Assembly (NCBI GenBank): GCA_002189035.1
Contig: NEEC01000012.1
Span: 558,001 to 622,000 of the forward strand
Direction of reading: 5' to 3'
Length of the DNA stretch: 64,000 nt
Origin: Utricularia gibba
Lineage: Eukaryota; Streptophyta; Magnoliopsida; Lamiales; Lentibulariaceae
Shown: in pieces, positions 11,835-24,774 of the stretch
Layout: every line of letters begins with the position of its first letter
How positions within the stretch are numbered: position 1 is the first letter of the stretch
Program-made: the position numbers and the translations under genes
The notes under the pieces: generated by a model
The model's input: the letters and a program-made list of their open reading frames with translations, nothing else
What the model was told of the DNA's origin: nothing
Database searches by the model: none

Positions 11835-11929
11835 TATTTGTCGTGACCATGCAGTGCACACTTTCGGATGGTATAGGTGTTACAGAACAATATTCAGGTC
11901 AGATTGAGCATTTAAAATGAACTAGTTTT

Positions 11930-12800
11930 TATTTTGTTTGGTTTCATCAAGAGCAAAAGTACACATACACATACACATACACATTCAAAGAAAGTTAGCA
12001 CATGAAAAATAATGCTCATGTAAAGAAATTTGTTCAATGTCTTAAATGGAATTTGTATATTCCGATCAAGTATTCATGCTTCCAAAAATCTTGCCTTCTA
12101 AGATCGACTCCGAGTATATTTAGGTTTTAGGTTTATATAAATCTGCGATTTAGTCCCAATCTTCTAATAGTTTCCTTCGAGCAATGCAGCATAGGTTGCA
12201 ACACAAATTCAAGGAGTCGAATATGAACAGTGTAGTGGCAGGGAAAGTGGCAAAAGTATTAAAAGGAGTACACACAAAATCCAAGGAAATGAAAAGTAAG
12301 ATTTTGGACAAAAAGGGGGAGAGGATAGAGAGAGAAAGCAGATCTCCCCATTGGAGACTCACGAACAACTTTCTAGAGGAGGTTTTTGGAGGAGGAAGAG
12401 GGGAACGACGAACCAAAAGAACACATCTTCTTTTTGAAGATTTATTTGCGTTCTTGATGCATATTGTTCCTAGGAGTCTCAAGGCATCACTCATTTCATT
12501 CCAGAAACACCAATTTAGTTTTGTACTGTATTCCAAAATTTATTACTTTTCTTTACTGTATTCCGTTATAGTTCTGCCTTAGTCCTAGTTAAGACCAATT
12601 TACCAACGTGACACTGACTCCTTGCATTGACTTTCACATAGCAAGCACCTAGCTCCTTGTGTTCGACCCTAGTCCAATATGCTCATATTTTTCGTATGAC
12701 TTGACGTGAATTAGGTTTATAAATTTATTTGATAGGAAAATTTGCAATTTAACAACTTGCACAAATTTTTTGTTTATCATATACACATTGTCATAAAGGA
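11930..12800. repeat. Decayed LTR-like repeat, copy i
   Basis: The right part (about 12710-12790, GGTTTATAAATTTATTTGAT...) matches 51230-51325 and more loosely 63290-63370. The middle contains purine-rich sequence and a GTTCGACCCTA motif typical of the 3' region of plant Gypsy LTRs. The open frame at 12184-12582 has no family match and is probably incidental. The left boundary is uncertain. Confidence 0.4.
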
Positions 12801-12829
12801 TTTCTCGATCCCCCAATATTCAAGAGGTT

Positions 12830-13740
12830 CTTTGAGAATACTATCTCGTTCTACAGAAATTCGTCCATCACGATTGAATATATATGTCTAACCCTAATGA
12901 CTCAAGACAAGATGAGGCAAAACGTGGGCTTGGCCTGCACACACACGAGAGGCTTTCAGGGTTAGTTATGCATTCCTCTTGCACACATAGCTTTTTGGGT
13001 TTCGAGATCCTCTCAAAATGCAACCCGATCTAATAAATCCATCAAGGTTAATGAATTGGTATCTCATACAAGTGAGTTGAAGAGGACTTCAACTAGAAAT
13101 GAGGGATCCCTACTTTTTCTCCACATATTGGAGAAGTACTAAGTCATGCAGACTCTAATGGCTGAAAAATGGTATCTTTTGATTATGAATCAATCTTTTG
13201 AGTAGACAGTGAAATTGTATTTCTATTAAACGAATAGTTTTTTTTGATATAGAGATTTAGTCAATCACATCAAGCTCACTCTCACAATTCTCGACTGTTT
13301 AACGCTCAAGTGCATTCATAAGCCTATTGCAGCTCTTACTTATTCATAAGTGCTCTAGAGATCGCATATATCTCATAGGAGCGGCTACCCTCGACACTTA
13401 TGTAGTTGTCTCTGCCTAATGCGTTTTGCTTATATATGTTACTAATTTTTATCAACTACAGAGACATTAAGCGTGAATACTCATCCATCACTTTGCAAGT
13501 AGAACATATATTTCATAGGAATGACTACTTGCCCAGAGTTGTGTTCTCAAAACTAGTAGTTCATTGTTATTACCCATATGAATTTGATCAAGGTGTTTCT
13601 CCTTTTGCAGGCTGAGTTACCATCACTACTGTTTGCTTATCGTAATTAATCTCTTTCCCCTAGAAAGCTCATGGATATTCTCTCTATTGAGAGGTTTGAT
13701 CAATGGATCGGCCAAATTCACTGATGTTTGATAACCCCAT
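12830..13740 (-). repeat. Probable Copia-associated LTR/leader remnant
   Basis: Moderately GC-balanced noncoding block next to the minus-strand Copia pol remnant, with phrases resembling plant Copia LTR sequence (for example around 13370-13660, alternating CTCATAGGAG and GACACTTATG). I recognise the flavour only; there is no paired LTR in the window. Confidence 0.3.
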
Positions 13741-14375
13741 TATTATTGTATTTTTGTATACTTTTTCAAGATTGCTTTAAAATGTTGTTTCATATGCGTA
13801 ATAGTTTTCTTTTCGGTATTGATATGAATCTTTTTGTTGCGAATAGACTCAATTGACAATAATTAAGTCGAAAACTCTAATATTTCTTTCTAGTTTGTAT
13901 ATAAGTGTTAATATAAGAGTTAGTACTAACAACGTACTTTCCACATTGACAAGTTAAAAGAAGCAGAAAAGCTAAGGAAAAGTTGCTTAACAAAGATTTT
14001 CCTTTTAGTACTAACAACGTACTTTCCACATTGACAAGTTAACCTGATTACTATTCATGCTACCCTTTCCTTTATTTCTGGGGATGATAAAATTGGATTG
14101 AAGTCTAAGGACTATCTTGAGTGACACAAAAGCCAGATCTTTATCTAGAACTCAGTCATATCACCTCTCTTTTACGTTTGTATGCATTTCCATTATTTTC
14201 CACGCTTATTCACCCTTGAAACTTGTTCATTTTAATTGCTGTTATTTTATGTCCTATGCATATAAGCACTGAACTGCTAGAAACCCCTATGTTTTTAATA
14301 AATGTAAAGGATTTCGAAAAATTATACATATTCTCCATGGATTCAACCTTTACTTGCCACGATACATTAATTTAG
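13740..14375 (+). repeat. Solo-LTR-like repeat, partner of 42060-43085
   Basis: Shares a series of segments in the same order with 42060-43085: a CGAAAACTCTAAT block, a TTCCACATTGACAAGT block (duplicated here at about 13940 and 14025), TTGTTATTTTATGTCCTA, and a terminal CCTTTACTTGCCAC segment followed by ATATTA-like sequence. The ordered match with no coding content indicates a shared LTR or related noncoding repeat. It interrupts the Copia remnant. Confidence 0.5.
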
Positions 14376-14399
14376 GGAAAATTCCATGATTAACTATGT

Positions 14400-15440
14400 T
14401 TTGTGTAACTCATTCTTACTTCTAACTACTTTTGTCTTTTAGTGTAAATAATATTTTTATTAATTCCTTTTCTATCCCAAATCTATTAATATCTGCCTTT
14501 CGTCGGCCTAGTATTTCCGGCAATTGCGATGGCTTCTTTATTTCTTTATGTTCAAAAAAACAAAATTATTTAGAACCCGTATTTTTACATTTTACCAAAA
14601 TTTACCATACTCATTATTTTATTTTCTCTCACATTTTTTTTTTTATTCTTTCTTACCTTACCCAATCCCTCTCAGCCAGGCCTACTTCTTAGAATTATGA
14701 TAGTGTTTTTCTAGTTGAGTCCTATTATTCCGCATGCTAATTTAATTTTTTTTGCTGAAAATTGATCTTCAAGTTTGTATTATATTGAAGGGTTTATTTT
14801 GTGGATTCTATTAATGACTATTAGAAGTTCTAATGATTTGTTTACCCGACTATTGGTTGCATTCAAAATTATTTGGTTTTTATAACATGATGTTTTCTAT
14901 ATTCAAATTGTAAAATTTGAAACTCCATTTAATATCTTATTTTCTAAAAAAAATAATTAATAAATTAATCTTCACATAGGCGCTATTACAACATTATTAT
15001 TTGTAATAATTAATAATTAGTAGTTGCATGTATTGATTATAGTTTATAATATAATATTAACAATTTTAAAAAGAAAGAGGGAAAATCCAAAAAAACCATC
15101 AAGGATTGGATAGAATAAGAAAGATAATAAAATAATAAAATAATAAGATTGGTAAATTTTAATAACAATATAAAAATATGGGTTATTGTGAAAGATATTA
15201 ATAAATTTGGGGTAGAAGAAGAAGTGAGAATGAGTTATACAAAACACAATTAATGATGGAATTTTCCTCATTAATTTATGTGATTTTTTTAGAGGAATAG
15301 GTAAGTTTATAAATTTATTTTGATAAATTGATCATGCTAAGTCACGACATTTAGCAATATTTATCAACGTTTATCAACATTCTTACATATTCAATGGATT
15401 CACCCTAGTTTTTAACAATTGTTTCAATGTTCAATGTCTC
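14400..15440. other. AT-rich stretch, nothing recognised
   Basis: Low-complexity AT-rich DNA between the solo-LTR-like repeat and Copia pol. Short ORFs on both strands show only Phe/Ile/Leu-rich products. Confidence 0.4.
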
Positions 15441-18400
15441 AATGAAATGTGTATATTTCTTCTATTATAGGATCGATTCTTGGTAATAGTAATTGCTGCT
15501 TGACAGTCACAATACAGTATCAATGAGAAAAATCCATGTTGCCTAAGTAGGATTCTTGTTCCATTTTTTACCTTGCTATCATAATCTACTTCGTAGATTT
15601 TCAAGACACGGCTCCTCTTTCAATATGAAAATCATTCCACTTGTGGTCTTTGGCTCTTCTGTTACAAATACTTGACTACCATCAATATATCCCTTCAATA
15701 CAACGGGTTCTCTATGATATTGAATGTCATAGTTAGCAATCCTTTTCAGGTATCTCAATAACCACTTCACATGTGCCTAATGTCTTTCATTTGGGTTGTG
15801 TGTGTATCTACTCAATCTACCAATTACATACACTATGTTTGGTCAAGTATGATTCATAAGATACATCACTCTTTCCATTATTGGAGTGTATTCACTCTAG
15901 GATACAAGGTCATTTCTATTTTTCTTTAAGCTAATATTGAGATCATATGGAGTTCTAAAACCAAAATTTTCTAAAAGTTTCTTAGTATAGTATAGTGACT
16001 TTGATTCAAGAGAACCCTTCTTTATTTCTCACGATTTTCATTCCAGTATGTAACTAGCCTCATCCATATCCTTCTCTCAAATTTAGAGGTTACGAATTTC
16101 TCGGCCACTAGTACAGTGCCCAGATTTGGCCAAAAGATTAGCATATCATCCACATAAAAAGTTATGATTACACATTGATCATTAATAGTCTTAGAGTAAA
16201 CACATCTCTCAACTGAATTGATTCGATGCTTGATAATGTTATGACTCCATCAAATTTTTCATGTCCGTATTTAGGAGCTTGTTTCCAGCCATACAACAAT
16301 TTCTTCAGTTGACATGCTTTGTTTTCGTCTCTAGCTTTTATACAACCCTCAGGTTGAAACATATAGATTTTTTCTTCCAATTTACCATTCGAGAATGTTA
16401 TTTTGGCATCTATTTGATGAACTGTTCAATTGGCACATATGCCCTTACAAAGAGCACTCGTATGGTAGAGAAGTGAACTAGTACATAAAATGTCTCAAAG
16501 TAGTAAACACCCGATTTTTATATGAAACCCTTGGCTACTAGTCAAGCCTTGTATTTATCCACTATACCATTTGTAAGCAGCTTTTTTTTTATAAAGATTC
16601 ATTTACTTCAAATTGTCTTTGCTAGAGGGAGTAGGTCCACTACTTCACATACCTTGTTCTTATCAATCGAATTCATTTAACTATCAATGACCTCTATCAA
16701 CAATGGAGCATCTGAGGAAGTAATTGTATTATGGAAAGTCAGAGGATCTCCACTAGTGAGATATACATAGAATTCATTGTCGAAGGTAGACTTTGTCCTC
16801 TATCTTTTGCTTCATCTTGGAAGCACCTTCTTCAAGGGGGAACTAGTTTTAACAGTTTTTTTTTATGCCGAAACAAACAAATGCACCACAATTTTTAGTC
16901 AAGAAAACCCATAAAGGGAAAAACATGGGTTCGGGCCACACCCCCGAACTATGAGAATCCACTAAAGAAGGTTTTGTACACACAATACAAATATGATCAG
17001 CAAGAAGAAAACATTCTATCTAGTTGCTCTTCAATGTGCAATTTAGAAAGAAAAACCAGAGCTCTCTTCTTCTTCTTCACTTGCTTCACCTACATAATGG
17101 TGATGAAAAAACAAGAACTATTATATCTGATCTCCCTCTCTTTGTGCTCATGGGTCTGTTGCATTTTTCTGCTCCCTCTATTTCTTTTTAGTTGGGAACA
17201 TGCAATTAGACTTGGACCTTGTGGCCTTGGATCAGCTAGGTAATTGTTGCCCAATATGAATTTCTTAGCTGAGCCCAATAGTCTTATCACCATTATCTAG
17301 TTGACTTTTCACTAGAGGAAAGATGTGCTCAAGAATTCTACATTTTATGTTTCTAGTATTGTATGTTAATCAAGGACATCACTCTTGAATACAAAAAATT
17401 GATATGTAGCATTCCCTTGTGCATACCCTATAAATAGACAATCAAATATTTTTGATCCAATCTTCCTTTTATTAAAATTAAGTAACATCAATTTTCCTAA
17501 ACACCCTCACAATCTTAAATATTTAAGGTTTGGTGTGTAGCATTTCCATATCTTATATATAGTTTTGCTTATTTTCTTATGTAAGATTCTATTTAGAACA
17601 TGACAAGTTGTGAGAATTGCTTCTCCCTCCTCCCTCCCCACTCCCCACTCCCACATACTTCATCTATAGTGCCAGAAGTAATAAGTATTGAATTCATCAT
17701 TTACTTCAGTATCCTATTCTTCTTATCAACTACTACATTCGATTCAGTGGAATAGGGGAGTATTTTAATATATTATTCCACACTTCTCACATAAGTTTTT
17801 GAAAAATACATACTTATCCCCTCTATTAGATCTGACTCTCTTTATTTTCTTATCAAGTTGGTTTTCTATCTCATCTTTATTTTCTTATCAAATGCTTCGT
17901 ATTTATCTTTTAACAAATACACATGAGCATATCTAGAGCAATGATTCTGAAAAGTAACTATGAACTTATTCCTATATCTAGATACGCACATCTTATAACC
18001 ATATATATCCGAATGAATCAACGTAAGTAATTTATATTCTCTTTTCATAGAAGGCCATAATTTCTTAGTCATTTTTGCGTCTACGCAAGTCTCACACTTA
18101 ATAGGGAAATCGTGCAATTTTAGAATTAAATCTAATTGCTGCCTCCTTTTCATATAAGCAAGGTTAACATGATATGATCTAGCATGCCAGATATAGAAAG
18201 AATTCATCATGCAAGCAGAATCAACTGTATTCTCAGAAATAATAGAAACATTCATCACATACAATGCTTGGCTATCGATGTATCCTTTTTCAACAAAGAC
18301 ATTATTTTTTATCACAACAGCATCCCCATTACCGAAGTTGACATTTGGGATACATTTATTGATATGGATAGTTCATATGACATTGGTCTTTATGGCATGA

Positions 18401-18490
18401 ATATGCAACACATCCCTCTAAAGGAGAGTCTTCCCTGAGGTAAACTTTAGAGTGACTTCTCCCTTTCCAAGTGGATTATACCGAACCGTG
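15440..18490 (-). mobile_element. Copia retrotransposon pol remnant
   Basis: Minus-strand order is correct for Ty1/Copia. The pre-integrase region is at 18490-18200 (GKGEVTLKFTSGKTLL, then a YIWHARSYHVNL zinc-finger-type motif). The integrase core is at about 18130-17860 (CETCVDAKMTKK, LTLIHSDIYG, CSRYAHVYLLKDKYEAFDK). Reverse transcriptase is at 16380-16170 (IYMFQPEGC, CQLKKLLYGWKQAP) and RNase H at 15770-15580 (MKWLLRYLKRIANYDIQYH, YIDGSQ, TTSGMIF). Many stops and frameshifts. The 5' part is cut off where the chromovirus begins near 18490. Confidence 0.8.
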
Positions 18491-18494
18491 AGAT

Positions 18495-21400
18495 GTGAAG
18501 ATGGCCATGCGGAAAGCCAGAATTTTTGTGAAGAACAAGACTCTTATGCAGCCCATTAGAGAATGCTACGGTGGCAGGGGCAAGGAAGAATGCTACAATG
18601 ATCGGGGCAAGGATCTTCGGGGAACACCTTCCTCAAGGCACTCTCCAAAACCGAATCCCTTGAAATGCTTACCAAGAGCGGAATTTGAAGAACGCAAGGC
18701 AAAAGGATTATGTTTTAATTGCGATGAGCAGTTTAAACCAGGTCATAAATGCAGAAAGTTATTTGTGCTCGAATTAGCCTCAGATGAAGGTGAGTCATTA
18801 TCCTTAGATGGGGAACAAGACCCGGAATTATCATTGTTGGCGGCCACTGGGAGCTCCTCGACACGGACACTCAAAATACCAGGAGAAATTAAGGGGAAGA
18901 AATTGATCTTCTTGGTGGACTCAGGTAGTTCTCACACATTTGTACGGGCCTCTGTAGCTTATAAATTGCACTTATCGGTGGAACCCGTCAAGGGAGTTCA
19001 GGTAACAATGGCTAATGGGGAAGCTATTCCTTGTGTGGGATCGTGCGCAGCTGTTCACTTCGAATTGAAGACCAGCAATTCCTTGTAGACATCTACCTAC
19101 TCAATGAATTGGGATATGATGGGGTTCTTGGAATTAATTGGTTAAATTCGTTGGGCACAGTGAAATGTAATTTCGAAGAATTATGGGTCAGCTTTGAAGT
19201 AGGAGGGAAGAATTTTATGGTACATGGCAGTGATAATGCTAGGGAGATTTGGTCATTGCACCATCTCGAATTAGGTCTTCCCGATGACATGGGTCGAATT
19301 GTTCAGCACATCTCTGAGACATGCTATTATCTTCCAGGAACCGCAAGGATTACCTCCAGTGTGGCATTGTGATCATGGTATACACCTGCTGCCGGGCTCA
19401 AGGGCAGTAGCAAGGCGACTATATCGATATCCTCAAACCCAAAAGACAGAGATTGAAAATCAATGTGTTGAATTACTCTCCAAAGGGAGGATCCGAGAGA
19501 GTTCCTCTCAGTTTGCAGCCTCGGTTTTATTGATCTCCAAGCATGATAGGGGATGGCGCTTATGCATTGACTACCGAGGCTTAAACTCTATTACGGAGAA
19601 GGTAAAATTTCTCATACCTACCGTGGAAGAATTGTTATCTGAGTTGAATGGGGCTAGAGTATTCACCAAACTTGATCTTCGCTCGGGATATCATCAAATA
19701 CGGATGAAGGAGCAGGACATCCACAAGACAGCCTTCCAGACGCACAATGCTCATTATGAATTCCTCGTGATGCCGTTTGGACTTACAAATGCTCCAGCTA
19801 CCTTCTAGTCTCTGATGCATCATATTTTCAGACCATATTTGCGAAAGTTTGTTATTGTGTTCTTTCATGACATCCTAGTTTTCAGCAAGACCGAGTTGGA
19901 TCACTTGGATCACTCGCACGTTGTCTTTGACCTCCTACAAGCAAATCACCTCTTTGTAAAGAAGTCTAAATGCTTGTTCGTGGAGACCAAAGTGTCATAC
20001 TTGGGACACGTGGTAGGCAGGAATGGTCAAGGTGGATCCAGCGAAAATACAGGTCATTAAGGAGTGGCTGAGACCTCGGACGACCAAAGGCTTGCGAGGC
20101 TTCCTAGGCCTCACGGGGTATTACCGCCGGTTTATACAGCATTTTAGCAGAAAGACAGCAACACTCACAAGTTTTCTGAAAAGGAACAGCTTTAAGTGGT
20201 CACCTTAGGTTGAGGAGGAATTTATTGCCCTCAAATTGGAATTGACGCAGGCCCCTGTTTTAATTGCTCCAGACTTTTCACAAGAGTTTACATTGGAATG
20301 CGATGCCTCAGACACGGGAATTGGGGCGGTTCTCCATCAGGGACACCCCATCGCCTACTATAGCAAATGGTTGACACCAACCCAACATCTCCTTGCGGTG
20401 TATGAGAAAGAAATGATTGGCTTGGTTTATTCGATCAAGCATTGGACGCATTACCTATGGGGAAGGCACTTTAAGGTTTGAATGGATCATCAGAGTTTAA
20501 AATTTTTACAACAGCAGAAATTAGTGACACCATTCCAACAAAAGTGGTTGGGGAAGCTGTTAGGGTTTGACTTCGAAATAATATACATACCTGGCTCCAC
20601 TAACCAGGCAGCAGACACCTTGTCCAGGAGGGATCAAGAGGAAGTGGAGCTGGCTCATATATCGATACCCCAACCTGACTTTCGAACTCAAATAAAAAGG
20701 GCACAGGAGATGTCGACCGCCGCTCAAGAACGCAAAAGTAGCATACGTCAGGGACAAATGGAGGTAACAGGGAATTTATCCAAGGAATTATTTATTTTAA
20801 GAATCAGCTTTATGTGCCAGTGGACTCCGAATTACCGGAACAGATCATTACCATGATTCATGATGCTCATCATGAGGGGTACGCCAAGACACTCCATCGT
20901 GTATCTTGTGATTTTTATTGCAGGGCATGAAGGCACAAATTCAAGATTTTTGAAAAAGGTGCGACGTGTGTAGAAGGAACAAATCCGAGATGTCTCAATG
21001 GACTTCGTAGAGGGATTATCGACGTCGAGGAAGAAACAGGGATTACCGAATCGGTTCTCAAAGTATGCTCATTTACTCGCTATATCGCATCCATTTACTG
21101 CTACCTCAATTGCTAAGATATTTTTTGAGGAAATTTTTAAACTTCATGGATTGCCGGAATCTATTATGAGTGATAGAGATAAGATATTCACTGGTATATT
21201 CTAGAAGGAATTGTTGGGAATGCTAGGTACAAAGCTGTGCTATTCGACAGCCTACCATCCTCAATCAGATGGTCAAACCAAGGCTGTCAATAAAATCATG
21301 GAAACGTACCTAAGATGTTTCACAAGTGACAAGCCTACTCAATGGGCAAACTGGTTGTCTTGGGCAAAATACTCATACAACACCAGTCTTCAGAGCAGTA

Positions 21401-22120
21401 TCGGTATGACACCATTTGAAGTGGTGTATGGATGGCCTGTACCTAAGATTATCCCATATGAAAGAGGAATTCCAGGGTATCGGCAATGGACTTAGAACTC
21501 CGAGCCCATGATGAGATTCTACGACTTTGCAGAGAGAGATTGAATCATAGCCAACAGTTAATGAAAAGTTATTATGATCACAAGCATCGACATTTGGAGT
21601 TTGCAGAAGGAGAGTTGGTTTTATTGAAGGTTCCAATTAGTTTTAAAAGGAGAATATATGTGGGGACGAAGCTGACCCCAAAATATTGTGGACCTTACAA
21701 GGTGATCAAAAAATAGGACAATTGGCTTATAAACTGGAGCCGCCGCCTGGAATCAAAATCCATCCAGTGTTCCATATCAGCTGCCTAAAGAAATTTTATG
21801 GGGACCCCAAGGCTGTTTTAGTACCTGTTCCTGATCAAGAAGAAGAAGAGGATTCCATATAGCCGCAGGCGATTCTGGACACGCGCGTGCAGAATGGTAA
21901 CAAGGAGATTCTAGTGCACTGGAGAGGACTGTGGCCTGTAGACGCCACCTGGGAGGATCTAGGGACTTTGTTGAATCAATTTCCTGAGTTATCTTCTACG
22001 TGGACCAACCTAGCGGAAGCGAGGTGGGATGTGAGGACCCCAACTCCCGGGAAGGACCCTCTGGTATACAACCAGAGACACAGAGCAACAGAAAGCCATG
22101 AAGAAAGGGAGGCTTAATTA
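18495..22120 (+). mobile_element. Truncated chromoviral Ty3/Gypsy retrotransposon
   Basis: Ordered domains: a gag CCHC zinc knuckle (18708-18755, CFNCDEQFKPGHKC), retroviral-type aspartic protease (FLVDSGSSHTFV, about 18912), reverse transcriptase (19530-19910: WRLCIDYRGLN, FTKLDLRSGYHQIR, FLVMPFGLTNAPATF), RNase H (20255-20640: [27 protein letters not shown]), an integrase core (21000-21470: MDFVEGL, HGLPESIMSDRD, TAYHPQSDGQT), and a C-terminal chromodomain (about 21890-22010: ILVHWRGLWPVDATWEDL). The pol order and chromodomain place it in the chromoviruses. The RT active-site box reads FFHDIL where the family has two adjacent Asp, so the first is His. In-frame stops lie at 19086, 19806, 20206, 20478 and others. 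No gag N-terminus or paired LTRs are found. Confidence 0.88.
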
Positions 22121-22440
22121 GAAGCCATTGTGCCGTAGTATTTTGAGCAGGGTCTTGCCTTAGACATTATATATGGCTTGACCGCTTTTGGAATGACAGC
22201 TTTAGTTTCTAGTTGACCCACTCAGTTCTTGAAGCATTCTTTGAGAATTGTTCGATTCCTCTTTCTTGTCTTCACGATAGGGAACATGAAGAAGCACTCC
22301 TACCAGCAGTTGGATCCGGCTGAGTTCCTCGCTGAACGGCCGCGTACTCGTTCCCAAACGGCCCCCCTGAGAAGAGGCACCTGACAGCTCTCTCCCTCCA
22401 TTCATTGTTGGCAAGAGCACTCAAATCTACCATATTAAGT
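22121..22440. other. Possible 3' remnant of the chromovirus
   Basis: GC-balanced noncoding sequence directly after the chromodomain, unlike the AT-rich DNA around it. It may be untranslated or LTR remains; no repeat partner is visible in the window. Confidence 0.3.
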
Positions 22441-22751
22441 CTCCAATTTGCATCTCTTGAAGCTTGAACCTATCGTATAACTTGCTAGATAACATGTTGC
22501 CAATGAAAACATTGTCGGTTAAAATAGTGCAAATTCTATTGATCTACATCCATTACTGAAGCTAAACTTAGTGACATTATCGTTTTAAAATTCGAAATTT
22601 GATATTTGATATTTGTGTAGGTGGTGTAGGGTGGACCGTGGCCTGATGATAAACAAGGTGGGTTGTTGGCTAAGTGGGCAGATGTAACTACAATGGAATA
22701 TTGAGACTGGAATGGGCAAATCCCGAGACTTGGTGTATTTTAATCAGTAAC

Positions 22752-22821
22752 ATGGGCCATTGCAGATGCTAAAACCTTACGGCCGAGCTCTGTTTGTCAT
22801 TGGTGACAGAGGCCCAGCCCA
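22752..22821. promoter_or_regulatory. Site II (TGGGCY) motifs upstream of the PPR gene
   Basis: ATGGGCC (22752), GGCCCA (22811) and AGCCCA (22816) lie 100-170 bp before the PPR start codon, a usual promoter position for genes of organelle function in plants. Confidence 0.45.
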
Positions 22822-22922
22822 CAATTGTTCTTGTTTTTTTTCTTTCATCCGCCGCTGGTTGCATTGGACTGCACAGGGGTTCTTGATGTTTCGATCGTAG
22901 GGACGGCTGGTATGTTTTTCTC

Positions 22923-24732
22923 ATGTGCATGAGAAACCAGCTGAAGCAGGCGTACGCCAGCACCGTGAGAAACGGCGCTGGCGTCACTAAATATTTGATA
23001 AGCAAGCTAGTCGAACTTCCAGACCTGCAGTACGCCCACAAACTGCTCGATTATTTGCCTAACCCACCAATCTTCCTCTTCAACAAGCTAATTCAAACCT
23101 ATTCTTCTCGTGGTCCGCATTTTCAATGTTTGTTACTCTACTCTCAGATCCTTCATCGCTGCTTGACCCCCAATGCCAACTCCTTCACCTTTCTGTTTGC
23201 TGCTTGCGGTAACCTTGCTAATACTTCATTAGCTTGGATGTTGCATACGCACTTTATCAAGTTCGGACTAGATCATGACGTCTATGCATCTACTGCTTTG
23301 ATCGGCATGTATGGTGAACTTGGTTTATTGCATATGTCTCGAAAAGCGTTTGATTTGTTGAGTGGGAAAGAATTGCCGACTTGGAATTGTTTGATAGCAG
23401 GATATGCGAAAAATGGTGACTTGGAGGAGGCGTTTCATTTGTTTTCCCATATGCCTCAAAGAAATTTGATTTCGTGGACTGCTTTAATATCAGGGTATTG
23501 TCAGAATGGGATGTACAGAGAGGCTTTAGAATTGTACTTGGAAATGGAGAAACAAGGAAACTTGAAGCCTAATGAAGTGACCATTGCAAGTGTTCTTCCT
23601 GCTTGTGCAAATCTTGGTGCATTGGAAATTGGAGAGAGACTGGAAGCCTATGCCCGTGAAAATGGCTTTTTCAAGAACGCGTTTGTGGGAAATTCTTTAC
23701 TTGAATTGTACACTAGATGTGGTGCTATTGACAAGGCAAAGCAATTGTTTCAGGAGTTTGGTGGGAATAGAAATTTGTGTTCTTGGAACTCTATGATCAT
23801 GGGTTTAGCAGTTCATGGGAGGTGTGAAGAAGCTCTTGACCTCTTTGATGTTATGCTGGTAAGGTTTCTTATGAACACACACTTTACTTCCACATTTTTT
23901 CATGCCTTTGCGACTATAAACTGTTTGAGAATATCGTAGATATGGCTTATGCTACTAGAGTAAATGAATTTTGTTTGTCAAAATGCTAATTTTGATTTTC
24001 TTTTACCTTTTGTTGTCCAATATCTAGTTCTAGAATGTCATTACACCTTGATTGAGATGAATGTGTAATCTCGGTCTCATCACTTCTCATAATAAAAATA
24101 TAAAAATTCAAAAGCATTCTCAACGGTCGTGTGACTCTCACATGCAGAGGAATCGGGTGTTACCTGATGATATAACCTTTGTGGGTGCACTTCTGGCATG
24201 TACTCACAAATGCATGGTTGAAAGAGGCAAGGAGCTCTTCAATTCCATGGAGCAGAAATTTCACATTACACCAAAGAAGGAACATTATGGCTGCATGGTT
24301 GATCTTCTCGGAAGAGCAGGATTACTAAGGCAAGCCTATGATGTGATTAACGGCATGCCCATGAAACCAGATTCTGTTGTGTGGGGAACACTGCTCGGGG
24401 CTTGCAGTTTTCATGCCAATGTTGAATTTGCAGAGAAAGCAGCAGAGTCCCTGTTTTTGTTGGAACCTTGGAACCCTGGTAACTATGTCATTTTATCAAA
24501 TATATATGCTAAAGCAGGCCTGTGGACCGAAGTATCGAAGCTAAGGAGGTTTATGAAAGGGTTCATTGTTATAAAAGGCGCAGGACATAGCCTGATCGAG
24601 GTAGGAGGCAGGATTCATAAGTTCATTGTAGAGGATAAGTCGCATCCCTTGTCTGAGTTGATTTTGGCTGTGTTACATCATGTAACATTTCAAATGAAGC
24701 TTCAGGAATGTGTGGATCATTTAGAAATGTAA
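22923..24732 (+). CDS. Pentatricopeptide repeat protein, PLS class with E domain
   Basis: RNA-binding helical-repeat protein, expected in mitochondria or plastids, where PLS-class members take part in RNA editing or processing. Exons 22923-23858 and 24148-24732; the intron (GTAAGG...CAG) is phase 0 and joins FDVML to RNRVLPDDITFVG. About 506 residues. Repeats are visible as helix pairs ending in N or D: FLFNKLIQTYSS, DVYASTALIGMYGELG, PTWNCLIAGYAKNGDLEEA, ISWTALISGYCQNGMYREAL, VTIASVLPACANLGALE, FVGNSLLELYTRCGAIDKA, SWNSMIMGLAVHGRCEEAL, then the exon 2 repeats and an E-type end (VVWGTLLGACSFHANVE, GNYVILSNIYAKAGLW, GHSLIEVGGRIHKFIVEDKS). No DYW domain. The final codons fall in a 47-bp tandem duplication that sets the present stop. 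An intron in the PPR coding region is less usual, since most plant PPR genes are intronless. Confidence 0.9.
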
Positions 24733-24774
24733 CATTTCAAATGCAGCTTCAGGAATGTGTGGAGCATTTAGAAA
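24681..24774 (+). repeat. 47-bp tandem duplication at the PPR C-terminus
   Basis: Two copies, 24681-24727 and 24728-24774, both beginning TGTAACATTTCAAATG and ending in TTTAGAAA, with two or three substitutions. The period is not a multiple of three, so copy 2 is read in another frame and the PPR frame stops inside it at 24732. Confidence 0.9.

Noticed and set aside
11940-11990. ACACAT-type short tandem array as a CRISPR-like or satellite array
   Set aside because: Only a few hexamer units with no spacers; a simple microsatellite.
12184-12582. 132-codon frame with basic residues
   Set aside because: Lies in an LTR-like repeat, has an equally long antisense frame, and no recognisable domain.
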